DNA from: an uncultured Lachnospiraceae bacterium | GTDB lineage: Bacteria; Bacillota; Clostridia; Lachnospirales; Lachnospiraceae | NCBI GenBank assembly: GCA_945833775.1 | Contig: CAMAGI010000007.1 | Span: forward strand, 1 to 40,765 | DNA length: 40,765 nt | Reading direction: 5' to 3' | In this document: piece by piece, positions 16,511 to 24,549 of the stretch | Position numbering within the stretch: position 1 is the stretch's first letter | Layout of the letters: the number at the start of each line of letters is the position of its first letter | The notes under the pieces: model-generated | The model's database searches: none | The model's input: the letters and a program-made list of their open reading frames with translations, nothing else | Told to the model about the DNA's origin: nothing | Made by a program: the position numbers and the translations under genes

Positions 16511-17215
16511 ATGTTAATTTGCGGGTTGAACAAGACAACATTGCTGGATTATCCGGGCCATGTAGCGGCAACGATTTTTACAGGCGGCTGTAATTTTCGT
16601 TGCCCGTTTTGTCATAATGGGGATCTGGTTTTGCACCCCGAAGAAATTACTGCTTATGAGGAGGGGGAGATTTTTTCCTTTCTGAAGAAGAGACAACGGG
16701 TTCTGGAGGGTGTCTGCATCACCGGCGGGGAGCCTACACTGCAGCCGGATCTTTTGCCCTTTCTGCGCAGTATAAAAGAATTGGGCTATCGGGTCAAACT
16801 GGATACCAACGGATATCGGCCGGAGGTTCTCCGGGCGGTTCTTGAAGAAGGGCTTGCAGACTATGTGGCAATGGATATCAAGGCGGCGCCGGACAATTAC
16901 CCAGCCGCGACCGGCATGGGGAATTCTCTTCGGATGGATCGGATCTATGAGAGCGTGGAGCTTTTGAAGGGCGTTAAGATCCCATATGAATTCCGAACAA
17001 CGGTAGTGAAGGGAATACATAGTGTCCCGGAATTTCATGCAATCGGTGAATGGCTTGCCGGTTGCGGGGCATATTTCATTCAATCGTATGCGAATAGTGA
17101 CGCGATTTTAGACCCCGACGCAGGCTATGCAGCATTTTCCGTCGAAGAACTTATCCAAATGGCTGAAATAGCAAGAAAATACATTCACAAAGTTACCTTG
17201 CGCGGTGTAGAATAG
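16511..17215 (+). CDS. nrdG: Anaerobic ribonucleotide reductase activating protein, NrdG type (radical SAM)
   Basis: A 234-residue radical SAM activase. CNFRCPFC gives the cluster ligands Cys27, Cys31 and Cys34; ITGGEPTLQ is the SAM-binding GGE motif. The N-terminus LICGLNKTTLLDYPG is typical of the NrdG2 group (TIGR02495-like), which activates the glycyl radical reductase NrdD. No nrdD gene is in the window, so the partner assignment rests on family resemblance. I chose ATG 16511 behind GGAGG; ATG 16487 would add 8 residues. It lies 47 bases after malQ and could be on the same transcript. Confidence 0.85.
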   Translation: MLICGLNKTTLLDYPGHVAATIFTGGCNFRCPFCHNGDLVLHPEEITAYEEGEIFSFLKKRQRVLEGVCITGGEPTLQPDLLPFLRSIKELGYRVKLDTNGYRPEVLRAVLEEGLADYVAMDIKAAPDNYPAATGMGNSLRMDRIYESVELLKGVKIPYEFRTTVVKGIHSVPEFHAIGEWLAGCGAYFIQSYANSDAILDPDAGYAAFSVEELIQMAEIARKYIHKVTLRGVE

Positions 17216-17226
17216 GAGGCGTTACA

Positions 17227-17301
17227 ATGTGGCCCTTATCGCAGAGACGAATCGGAAATTCGTCTCGCGATTCCTCCGGCGCTAAAGCGTCTGCGGAATG
17301 A
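17227..17301 (+). CDS. Candidate 24-codon leader ORF before a MATE gene
   Basis: AGGAGG at 17214-17219 is followed 7 bases later by ATG 17227 and an ORF of 24 codons ending in TGA 17299-17301. The stop overlaps ATG 17298 (ATGA), which is in frame with the MATE protein, so translation could be coupled. The peptide starts MWPLSQRRIG and is Ser/Arg rich. A 9-bp hairpin lies inside it. The ribosome site is better than that of the MATE gene itself. No known peptide function; it may be a sensing leader peptide or part of a dispersed palindromic element. Confidence 0.5.
   Translation: MWPLSQRRIGNSSRDSSGAKASAE
17244..17266. repeat. 9-bp hairpin inside the leader ORF
   Basis: GAGACGAAT (17244-17252) and ATTCGTCTC (17258-17266) with a 5-base loop. 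A second, competing CGTCTGC at 17288-17294 can also pair with the left arm region (GCAGAGACG), giving two alternative folds. No T-run follows. Confidence 0.65.
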
Positions 17302-17309
17302 GGATTATT

Positions 17310-18719
17310 ATGAATTATTTAAAAAAGAAACTAATCGGTGACAAAGATTTTTACAAAATGGTTCTGGCGATCGTCATTCCTATTACGATACAGAACGGGA
17401 TCACCAATTTTGTGGGTCTTCTGGATAACATCATGGTGGGGCGTATCGGAACGGAGCAGATGTCCGGAATTGCGATCGTCAATCAGCTGATGACGGTGTT
17501 CAATATATCCATATTCGGAGCTGTCTCCGGTGCGGGTATATTTACGGCGCAGTTTTTTGGCTGCAAGGACCATGAGGGAGTTCGGCAGACATTTCGATTT
17601 AAGCTGTATGTCTGTCTGCTCCTGCTTGCAGTTGGAATTGCTGTGTTTGTCTTCGAAGGAACGAATCTGATCGGATTGTATCTGCACGGTGAAGGAAACG
17701 AAGCGGCGCTGGAAACTACCTTGGGCTATGGACTGAAGTACCTTACCATTATGCTGTTTGGCCTGCTTCCCTTTGCGCTGGAATCGGTCTACACCAGTAC
17801 CCTGCGCGAGTGCGGCGAGACCGTGCTTCCGATGAAAGCCGGAATTGTCGCAGTTTTTGTGAATCTGATCCTGAACTACTTATTGATTTTTGGCAAATTC
17901 GGCTTTCCTAAGTTGGGGGTAGTGGGTGCTGCCATCGCAACCGTGCTGTCGCGTTATGTACAGGCCGGAATTGTCATTGTATGGACTCACAGGCATACAC
18001 AGGAAATGCCGTTTATCGTGGGAGCCTTCCGCAGCCTCCGTATACCGGCAGGATTGTGTGGCAAGATTATCCTCAAGGGAACGCCCCTGATGCTCAATGA
18101 GTTCCTATGGTCTGCGGGCATGGCCATGCTGATGCAGTGTTATTCCATCCGCGGACTGGAAACGGTGGCAGCGATGAACATTTCCGGAACAATTTCCAAT
18201 TTATTCAACGTGGCATTTGTTGCCATGGGAAATGCGGTTGCCATTATTGTCGGACAGCTCCTGGGTGCCGGTAAGATGGAGGAGGCGAAGGATCAGGATA
18301 CCAAACTGATCGCATTCACCGTGTTTGTCTGTACCGTATGCGGCTGTATCTTTGCGTTTGCGGCACCACTGTTTCCGATGGTTTACAACACCACGGAGAA
18401 TGTCAAGCATCTGGCCACCAGCTTCCTGCGCATAGCGGCATTGTGTCTGCCCATGTGGGGATTCATGCACACCGCGTATTTTACGCTTCGCTCCGGCGGG
18501 AAGACCGTTATTACCTTCCTGTTCGACAGTGCATTCCTCTGGTGTGTAACAACTCCCGTAGCCTTTGTGTTAAGCCGTTATACGGATCTGCCTATTGTGC
18601 TGCTTTATCTGGATTGCCAGCTGTTGGATCTTCTTAAATGCCTGGTAGGATTTATTCTGGTAAAAAAAGGGGTTTGGATTCAAAATATTGTCGTGGATTC
18701 GGAGAAAAAGGGATCCTAA
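17310..18719 (+). CDS. MATE-family efflux transporter (first copy)
   Basis: A 469-residue, 12-helix membrane antiporter of the MATE family (NorM/DinF group). The N-terminal stretch AIVIPITIQNGITNFVGLLDNIMVGRIG and the second-half LNEFLWSAGMAMLMQCYS show the two internally related bundles. Substrates are typically cationic drugs or metabolites exchanged for Na+ or H+; none can be named here. ATG 17310 has AGGA 5 bases upstream; ATG 17298, four codons earlier, overlaps the leader ORF stop and could be used by coupled re-initiation. It appears to have no own promoter in the 94-base gap after nrdG. Confidence 0.9.
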   Translation: MNYLKKKLIGDKDFYKMVLAIVIPITIQNGITNFVGLLDNIMVGRIGTEQMSGIAIVNQLMTVFNISIFGAVSGAGIFTAQFFGCKDHEGVRQTFRFKLYVCLLLLAVGIAVFVFEGTNLIGLYLHGEGNEAALETTLGYGLKYLTIMLFGLLPFALESVYTSTLRECGETVLPMKAGIVAVFVNLILNYLLIFGKFGFPKLGVVGAAIATVLSRYVQAGIVIVWTHRHTQEMPFIVGAFRSLRIPAGLCGKIILKGTPLMLNEFLWSAGMAMLMQCYSIRGLETVAAMNISGTISNLFNVAFVAMGNAVAIIVGQLLGAGKMEEAKDQDTKLIAFTVFVCTVCGCIFAFAAPLFPMVYNTTENVKHLATSFLRIAALCLPMWGFMHTAYFTLRSGGKTVITFLFDSAFLWCVTTPVAFVLSRYTDLPIVLLYLDCQLLDLLKCLVGFILVKKGVWIQNIVVDSEKKGS

Positions 18720-18734
18720 ATTCCCTTTGTGTGT

Positions 18735-18740
18735 TATAAT
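18735..18740 (+). promoter_or_regulatory. -10 box of the rhaM promoter
   Basis: Consensus TATAAT 30 bases before the rhaM start. No convincing -35 at 16-18 bp, so the call rests on the -10 alone. Confidence 0.45.
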
Positions 18741-18770
18741 GGATACAACAAAATTTGAAGGAGGTTTCCG

Positions 18771-19082
18771 ATGATTAAAGGATTTAAAATGAAACTGTTT
18801 CCCGGACAGGAAGCGGAATATGAGAAGCGCCACAATGAACTTTGGCCTGAAATGCAGGACATGATCCACGAACACGGCGGTAAAAACTACACCATATTTC
18901 TGGATCGTGAAACCCTCACTCTCTTCGGCTATATCGAGATTGAGGATGAGGAACTGTGGGCGAAGGGTGCTGACACCGCGATCAATCGCAAGTGGTGGGA
19001 TTTCATGGCAGATATCATGGAGACAAATCCCGATAACAGCCCGGTGAGCGTGGATCTGAAGACCGTGTTCCATCTGGACTGA
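18771..19082 (+). CDS. rhaM: L-rhamnose mutarotase
   Basis: A 103-residue RhaM/RhaU-family protein that interconverts alpha and beta anomers of L-rhamnose. Full-length family features are present: the N-terminal FKMKLFPGQEAEYEKRHNELWPE with the likely catalytic His21, and the conserved double Trp in NRKWWDFMADIM. ATG 18771 follows AGGAGG by 6 bases. No rhamnose isomerase, kinase or aldolase gene is near, so it is a lone member here. It converges on ldhA with 45 bases between and no clear terminator. Confidence 0.92.
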   Translation: MIKGFKMKLFPGQEAEYEKRHNELWPEMQDMIHEHGGKNYTIFLDRETLTLFGYIEIEDEELWAKGADTAINRKWWDFMADIMETNPDNSPVSVDLKTVFHLD

Positions 19083-19127
19083 CGGCGGCTTTAAGACCCT
19101 TCGCACAACAGATCGGTATTGGGAAGC

Positions 19128-20135
19128 TTATGCTTCGACGTAGTTATGGCTCTCTTTTCCGCATGTGAAATCTACGGCATTCTGCAGGGTTGTGTTCGCA
19201 ATTGCGGACAATGCCTCGCGGGTGAAAAATCCCTGGTGGGACGTGATCATGACATTCGGAAAGGAGAGCAGACGGGCGGTCGTGGAGTGCTCCAGAATCT
19301 CGTCCGAGCGGTCTTCGAATACGTTGTTCGTCTCTTCCTCGTAGACATCCAGTCCGACTCCCGCAAACTTGTGCAGACGGATGCCCTCGATCAGATCCTC
19401 TGTTTTTACCAAAGCACCTCTGGAGGTGTTGACAAAGATGACACCGTCTTTCATTTTGCGGATCGTCTCGATATTGATCAGATGGTAGGTATCGTCTGTC
19501 AGAGGGCAGTGCAGCGAGATCAGATCACTCTGCCGCAGGAGTTCATCCAGGGAAACATATTCCACAAAATCTTTCAGGGCTTCATTTTTGTAGACATCGT
19601 AGGCGATGACCCGCATGCCAAAGCCATGGCAGATACGGCACATTGCCGCACCAATCTTGCCGGTTCCGATGATTCCGGCACATTTCTCATAGAAATTAAT
19701 TCCCATCAGGCCGCTCAGGCTGAAATCGTTCTCCCGCACTTTATTATAAGCTTTGTGAAGTCTTCGATTGGCTCCCAGAGCCAGAGCCATCGCATGCTCT
19801 GCCACTGCCTCCGGGGAGTAACCGGGTACGCGCATGACCGAGATGCCCAGCTCCTTCGCCTTGTCCAGATCCACATTATTGAACCCGGCACAGCGCATCA
19901 GAATCAGTCGGATTCCCTTTCGGCTTAAGATGGTCAGAGTTTCTGCGCACACATCCGAGCTGACAAAGCCGCAGACGGCGTCGAAGCCTTCGGCCAGAGC
20001 CGCAGTTCTCGGATCCAGGTCGGATTTGGTGTACTCAATCCGCAGTTCCATGCCGCCTGGTGTCGGAAAATTCTGCAGGGTCTCATCAAACGATTTTTTA
20101 TCGTAGCTCTTTGTATCATAGAATAGGATTTTCAT
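19128..20135 (-). CDS. ldhA: D-lactate dehydrogenase (fermentative)
   Basis: NADH-dependent reduction of pyruvate to D-lactate. The 335-residue protein belongs to the D-isomer 2-hydroxyacid dehydrogenases: nucleotide-binding GTGKIG, the RCAGFNNVDLD stretch seen in D-LDH, VNTSRGALV with the catalytic Arg close by, the active-site Glu in GLDVYEEE, and His in TSHQGF. The whole pattern resembles E. coli LdhA more than glycerate or formate dehydrogenases. ATG 20135 follows GGAGG. The promoter at 20205-20233 is near consensus. No obvious Rex operator is seen. Confidence 0.93.
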   Translation of the reverse strand: MKILFYDTKSYDKKSFDETLQNFPTPGGMELRIEYTKSDLDPRTAALAEGFDAVCGFVSSDVCAETLTILSRKGIRLILMRCAGFNNVDLDKAKELGISVMRVPGYSPEAVAEHAMALALGANRRLHKAYNKVRENDFSLSGLMGINFYEKCAGIIGTGKIGAAMCRICHGFGMRVIAYDVYKNEALKDFVEYVSLDELLRQSDLISLHCPLTDDTYHLINIETIRKMKDGVIFVNTSRGALVKTEDLIEGIRLHKFAGVGLDVYEEETNNVFEDRSDEILEHSTTARLLSFPNVMITSHQGFFTREALSAIANTTLQNAVDFTCGKESHNYVEA

Positions 20136-20204
20136 ACTGATACCTCCGTTCTTGCTGTTGAAATACGGTTTTCTATGCTATTTTACCCGCATATCCCATG
20201 ATTC

Positions 20205-20233
20205 ATTCTAGCGCATCTCCTTTTGACTGTCTA
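20205..20233 (-). promoter_or_regulatory. ldhA promoter
   Basis: On the minus strand: TAGACA (20233-20228), 17-bp spacer, TAGAAT (20210-20205), about 70 bases before ATG. It sits in the 369-base divergent gap between ldhA and the second MATE gene; besides the two promoters I see no gene in that gap. Confidence 0.7.
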
Positions 20234-20369
20234 TATGGAATTGTCCGGCCTTGTCTCTGATCGACGGACTGTTTTGACCATCGAAATATTTTCGCGGACA
20301 GAATTCCCAAATTGTAAAATTGAACCATATTTGGGGTAAGAATATACAAATATACAGCAAAATAGTACA

Positions 20370-20399
20370 TTGACAGAAAACGTTTGCGCGAAGTATTTT
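20370..20399 (+). promoter_or_regulatory. Promoter of the second MATE gene with a cre-like box
   Basis: TTGACA (20370-20375), 18-bp spacer, TATTTT (20394-20399). The spacer holds AGAAAACGTTTGCG (20376-20389), which fits the CcpA cre pattern at 12 of 14 positions by eye and includes the palindrome AAACGTTT. Confidence 0.6.
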
Positions 20400-20504
20400 A
20401 GTATCGCATGTTTGAAACCCCAAGAAAATACCGGGATTTGGATGACGATAAGGCAAGGGAGAGCGGACACGGATGTTTGTGCCGTTTTCGGAATGGAGAT
20501 CAAG

Positions 20505-21848
20505 ATGAAATCGCAAGTGAAGGATATGACACAGGGAAATCCTACGGGGCTGCTGCTTTCGTTTATGCTTCCGCTGGTGGTAGGTAATATATTTCAACAA
20601 TTCTATAACATGGTGGATTCCATGATTGTAGGAAAATATGTGGGATCCGATGCGCTGGCTGCGGTGGGAGCCACGGGATCACTGAATTTCTTAATATTTT
20701 CACTGGGTGGAGGTATGGCAAACGGCGTCGGTGTGATCATCTCTCAATATTTTGGTGCCGGGAAGGAGAACGATGTGCGCAAAGCCATCGGAAATGCCGT
20801 ATATATCATGGCTGTCTGTTCGCTTCTCATGGGAGGTCTGGGCTTTTTCCTGGCAAGACCGATACTGGCATTCTTAAATACGCCTGAAAATATTCTGGAT
20901 ACCTCTGCAATGTATATGAAGATCATGTGCGCCGGTGTATTTGCGGTAGTCCTCTATAACTGCGTGGCGGCGATTCTGCGCGCTGTGGGAGATTCCAAAA
21001 CACCGTTGTATTTCCTGATTGTCTCCAGTCTGCTCAATATTGCATTGGATATTTTGTTTGTGCGCGTGTTTAAAATGGGTGTTGCCGGTGCCGGAATTGC
21101 AACGATTATCGCTCAGTTTTTGTCCGGTGTGGGGAGCCTGTGTTTTGCACTGATTACAAATCCGTACTTTAAATTAAAGAAAGCGAATATGGAACCGGAC
21201 TGGAAAATCATTGCCCAGAGTGTCCGAATCGGATGCCCGTTGGCATTTCAGAGTTCGCTGATCGCTGTCTCCTGTGTGGTCCTTCAGAGTGTGGTAAATA
21301 CCTTTGGATCGGTCGTTGTTGCAGCGTTTACCGCTACCAGCCGTATCGAGCAGCTGGTACAGCAACCGTATAACTCCCTGGGAATGGCGATGTCCACCTA
21401 TGCCGGACAAAATATCGGAGCCGGGAAGGTAGACCGAGTCCGAAAAGGTTTTTACAGAGCCTGCATGCTGATGCTCGGATTCTCTCTGCTGATGATCCCC
21501 GTGATGCAGTTTGGGGGCAATGCCATCATGAGGCTGTTTGTCAATGAGACAGAAGTGATTGAGCTGGGAACCTATGCTCTGAAAATAACAAGCTGGTTCT
21601 ACATTTTCCTGGGATCGATCTATGTGTGCCGTGGCCTCTTAAACGGAGCCGGCGATGCAGCCTTTTCGTTTATCAACGGTATCATGGAGATGGTTGGACG
21701 TATCTGTTTCGCAAAACCGCTCACCATGATTCCCGCGATCGGTGTCTGGGGCGTGTGGTATGCCACGGGACTTACCTGGGCTTTGGTCGGATCGGTCAGC
21801 GTATTTCGTTATTTGCAGGGGAAATGGTGCCGGAGAATGATACAATAA
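20505..21848 (+). CDS. MATE-family efflux transporter (second copy)
   Basis: A 447-residue, 12-helix MATE protein. The N-terminal MTQGNPTGLLLSFMLPLVVGNIFQQFYNMVDSMIVG pattern is that of the clostridial NorM/MepA-like group and differs clearly from the first MATE gene, so it is not a recent duplicate. I chose ATG 20505, 6 bases after GGAG; a longer reading from 20370 starts inside the promoter. The substrate is unknown. It is separated by a terminator from the convergent transporter operon. Confidence 0.9.
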   Translation: MKSQVKDMTQGNPTGLLLSFMLPLVVGNIFQQFYNMVDSMIVGKYVGSDALAAVGATGSLNFLIFSLGGGMANGVGVIISQYFGAGKENDVRKAIGNAVYIMAVCSLLMGGLGFFLARPILAFLNTPENILDTSAMYMKIMCAGVFAVVLYNCVAAILRAVGDSKTPLYFLIVSSLLNIALDILFVRVFKMGVAGAGIATIIAQFLSGVGSLCFALITNPYFKLKKANMEPDWKIIAQSVRIGCPLAFQSSLIAVSCVVLQSVVNTFGSVVVAAFTATSRIEQLVQQPYNSLGMAMSTYAGQNIGAGKVDRVRKGFYRACMLMLGFSLLMIPVMQFGGNAIMRLFVNETEVIELGTYALKITSWFYIFLGSIYVCRGLLNGAGDAAFSFINGIMEMVGRICFAKPLTMIPAIGVWGVWYATGLTWALVGSVSVFRYLQGKWCRRMIQ

Positions 21849-21900
21849 AACAAACCGTCTTACACAACAGGGATCTGGTGAAGACTGATAGGGATATGAC

Positions 21901-21938
21901 AAAACAACGCCGTGTACGAAAACCGTACACGGCGTTGT
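21901..21938 (-). terminator. Terminator of the sugar-transport operon
   Basis: Perfect 15-bp stem ACAACGCCGTGTACG / CGTACACGGCGTTGT (21904-21938), followed on the minus strand by TTTTG. It lies 29 bases past the binding-protein stop. It may also slow plus-strand transcripts from the MATE gene, but the T-run favours the minus strand. Confidence 0.9.
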
Positions 21939-21966
21939 GATTGTACAAATTATGTTTGGCGTAGAA

Positions 21967-23505
21967 TTACTTCCAAGCGTTGTACTGGTTCTGGAACTCA
22001 GCAAGGATCTTCTGATATCCTGCTGCATCCAGAGCTGCCTGGTACTCAGCGATCTTAGCTTCTACATCAGCCTTAGGGTAGCCACCGTTCTCAAGAATGA
22101 AACCGTACTCGTTGAATACGTTCTGGCAAGCGGTGAACTCAGCCTCAACAGGAGTCTTGTCGAAACGGAAACCTGCTGCACAGGAGGTGTTAGCTCCGCC
22201 GTTGAATGCATCGTACAGCTCAGCCTTGTTAGCGGGCTCGTTGTCAAGAGGAGTTACAACGGTAGCGGAAGCGGACTCCCACATGGAGTGGTTGTACTTG
22301 TCGCTGTGCTGGGTAACAAGACCCTCTGCATTGTACTCGAAGTCCTCGCCCTCGATACCGAAGGTGTACATATCAGCAAGCTTGCTGTCGGTGTAAAGCA
22401 GACCCATGAAGTCGATACAAGCCTTAGCCTGCTCCTCGGTGCTGTTAGCGGTTACGCAGTAGCAGGAACCAAGAGCGGAAGTGGAGTGTGCCCATCTGCT
22501 GGTCAGAGGAACCATCTCAACATCCTGGCCGTAACGGCTGTTAGCCTCAGCGTTTACAGGGATATCGGTCCACCAGGAGAATGCCCAATCCTGAGACTGA
22601 GTCGTGGTATCGGTGGTGGTCTTGGTTACATCATCCTCGGAGATGTATCCTTTTTCTGCCCAATCAGCCATCAGAGTGCAGAACTCTTTGTACTCATCGG
22701 TGAGAACAACGTCGATAACCTCGTTGGTGTTTCTGTCAACAGCAACCCAGTTAGCAGTTGCGTCAGCAGTGAAGAAATCGAACTTGTCAATGTAGAGTCT
22801 GTAGAACATAGCGGTCTTCTGGGTCAACCAGGGATACTTGAGTCCTTTTTCCTTAGCCTGAGCGAGCATGGGCTCGATATCAGCAAGGGTCTTAACGGAA
22901 GAGAGATCCCAGCCGAACTCGTCAACCAGAGCCTTACGTGCCATCAGGTCGTAACCTTCTACGTTGTCCTTGTATACGGGGATGAAGTAGATCTTGCCGT
23001 CATACTTGGTAGCTTCCCACTGGCCTTCTGCCATGGAGTTGTAGAGAGGGGTGTCCTTGATCAGGTCGGTCAGATCGTAAACGGAATTCTGAGGAACCAG
23101 ATCGTTGGTGCCGATGGTGGACTCCCAGGAAGCGGTCCAAAGGAGATTGATCTCGCCGGCGTTCAGGGACATGTTAGCCTTGTCGGTATACTCACCGGAG
23201 CTGATGTCGGTCAGAACGATCTGAACGTTGATCTTGTCCTTGATGTACTCGTTGATAGCATCCTGTACCTTCTGAACCTGTGCGGAATCAGGGCCGCCGC
23301 CAAGGTTGAAGCATGCGCGGGTTACGTTGATGGTAACAGCGTCACCGGAAGCAGGAGTACTGGTGTTGCTCTGCTCACTGGAAGCAGTGTTCTGTTCGCT
23401 GGAAGTGTTGTTGGATCCGGCATCGGTGTTGCCGCCACATCCTGCGAGCATGGTGGTTGCCATAGCGGTGGTGAGTGCTACAGCCATGAGTTTTTTGAAT
23501 TTCAT
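21967..23505 (-). CDS. Sugar ABC transporter substrate-binding lipoprotein
   Basis: A 512-residue extracytoplasmic binding protein. The signal peptide ends in lipobox LAGC with Cys23 as the lipidated residue, followed by a Ser/Thr/Asn/Gln-rich linker of about 30 residues. The large size and the partner permeases place it with the LplA/YtcQ-type binding proteins of CUT1 systems, which often bind oligosaccharides. Given the neighbours, cellobiose or cello-oligosaccharide is the likely ligand (inference). ATG 23505 follows GGGAGG. Codon use is strongly biased, as in msmK, suggesting high expression. It is the last gene of the operon, 98 bases after the permease. Confidence 0.9.
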   Translation of the reverse strand: MKFKKLMAVALTTAMATTMLAGCGGNTDAGSNNTSSEQNTASSEQSNTSTPASGDAVTINVTRACFNLGGGPDSAQVQKVQDAINEYIKDKINVQIVLTDISSGEYTDKANMSLNAGEINLLWTASWESTIGTNDLVPQNSVYDLTDLIKDTPLYNSMAEGQWEATKYDGKIYFIPVYKDNVEGYDLMARKALVDEFGWDLSSVKTLADIEPMLAQAKEKGLKYPWLTQKTAMFYRLYIDKFDFFTADATANWVAVDRNTNEVIDVVLTDEYKEFCTLMADWAEKGYISEDDVTKTTTDTTTQSQDWAFSWWTDIPVNAEANSRYGQDVEMVPLTSRWAHSTSALGSCYCVTANSTEEQAKACIDFMGLLYTDSKLADMYTFGIEGEDFEYNAEGLVTQHSDKYNHSMWESASATVVTPLDNEPANKAELYDAFNGGANTSCAAGFRFDKTPVEAEFTACQNVFNEYGFILENGGYPKADVEAKIAEYQAALDAAGYQKILAEFQNQYNAWK

Positions 23506-23603
23506 AGTAAAAACCTCCCATATTGAAATGTATATTCTGAAGTCGGGGCGTTATTGCTCCGGCTTGAATATCGATAGAATTGTGATCCGCTGTGTGGGAT
23601 TGC

Positions 23604-24533
23604 TTAACCCTTAACGGAACCTACGGTAAGACCCTTAACAAAGTATTTCTGGAAGAAAGGATATACTACCATAATAGGGCCGATAACGACGATAACGGTT
23701 GCCATCGTGGATGAGTACTGGGGAATCGTTCCGCCCATAGCTGCTTTTACACTGGCGGGTACGTTGTTGTTGTTCAACAGGAACTCAATACTCTTCTGAA
23801 TGTTTACCAAAAGCAGCTGCAAAGGCTTTTTGCTGTCGCTGGTGATGTAAAGCAAAGCGTTCTGCCAGTCATTCCAGTAAGCCGTTGCCATCATAAAGCC
23901 GACTGCCGCGAGGGAGGGCTTGAGAAGCGGTAAGGTAATCTGGAAGAAGGTGCGGTATTCACCGGCGCCGTCTATCTTGGCAGCCTCCATCAGTTCGGAG
24001 GGAATGCTGTTTACGATATAAGTTCTCAAAATGATTACGTTCATCGTAGTGACGCACAGCGGCAGGATCAGAAGCCACAGGCTGTCTTTCAGATGATACT
24101 GTGTGGTGAACACCAGGTAACCGGATAACTGTCCTCCGTTGAAAAGCATAGGAATCAACAGATAGATCGATAAAAACTTCGAGAGCTTAAAATCCGGGCG
24201 GCTGATGGAATAAGCGAACATGCTCATTACCAACAGACCCAGGAACGTTCCGGCAACTGTGATGAAAATGGTGACACCGTAGGAGGTCAAAAGCTGCTGA
24301 CCATAGCGGAGCACCGCATTCATTCCGGACAGTGACCATTTCTCCGGAAAATAGCTGAAACCGTTCTTATTGATTGCCTTCTCATCGGTAAACGCTGCGA
24401 TAAATACCAGCACCACGGGGAGTGCACAGAACAACGTGTACAGCAACAGGAAAAATCCCAAAATATACTGTCCGATTCCGATTCTGTCTCTTCTGGACGG
24501 AGCCAGATCTGCTTTGTTACCTTTTTTACTCAT
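23604..24533 (-). CDS. Sugar ABC transporter permease, YtcP/LplC type
   Basis: A 309-residue inner-membrane permease with six predicted helices. The EAA loop that contacts the ATPase is seen as MEAAKIDGAGEYRTFFQITLP. The first helix (QYILGFFLLLYTLFCALP) and the C-terminal QKYFVKGLTVGSVKG are typical of the YtcP/LplC branch. ATG 24533 lies behind GAGGAG; the longer in-frame start at 24599 would overlap the previous permease gene by 50 bases. It forms a heterodimer with the LplB-type protein encoded just upstream. Confidence 0.93.
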   Translation of the reverse strand: MSKKGNKADLAPSRRDRIGIGQYILGFFLLLYTLFCALPVVLVFIAAFTDEKAINKNGFSYFPEKWSLSGMNAVLRYGQQLLTSYGVTIFITVAGTFLGLLVMSMFAYSISRPDFKLSKFLSIYLLIPMLFNGGQLSGYLVFTTQYHLKDSLWLLILPLCVTTMNVIILRTYIVNSIPSELMEAAKIDGAGEYRTFFQITLPLLKPSLAAVGFMMATAYWNDWQNALLYITSDSKKPLQLLLVNIQKSIEFLLNNNNVPASVKAAMGGTIPQYSSTMATVIVVIGPIMVVYPFFQKYFVKGLTVGSVKG

Positions 24534-24549
24534 ATCGATCTCCTCCCTC

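Noticed and set aside
17244..17266. The hairpin as an intrinsic terminator after nrdG
   Set aside because: No T-run follows on either strand; it lies within a translated-looking leader ORF instead.
20136..20369. Possible Rex operator between ldhA and the MATE gene
   Set aside because: No TTGTG-type inverted repeat of the Rex pattern could be found near the ldhA promoter.
21937..23526. A 529-codon plus-strand open frame opposite the binding-protein gene
   Set aside because: It mirrors the strongly biased codons of the lipoprotein gene, has no domain pattern, and the opposite strand has a clear lipobox, ribosome site and terminator.
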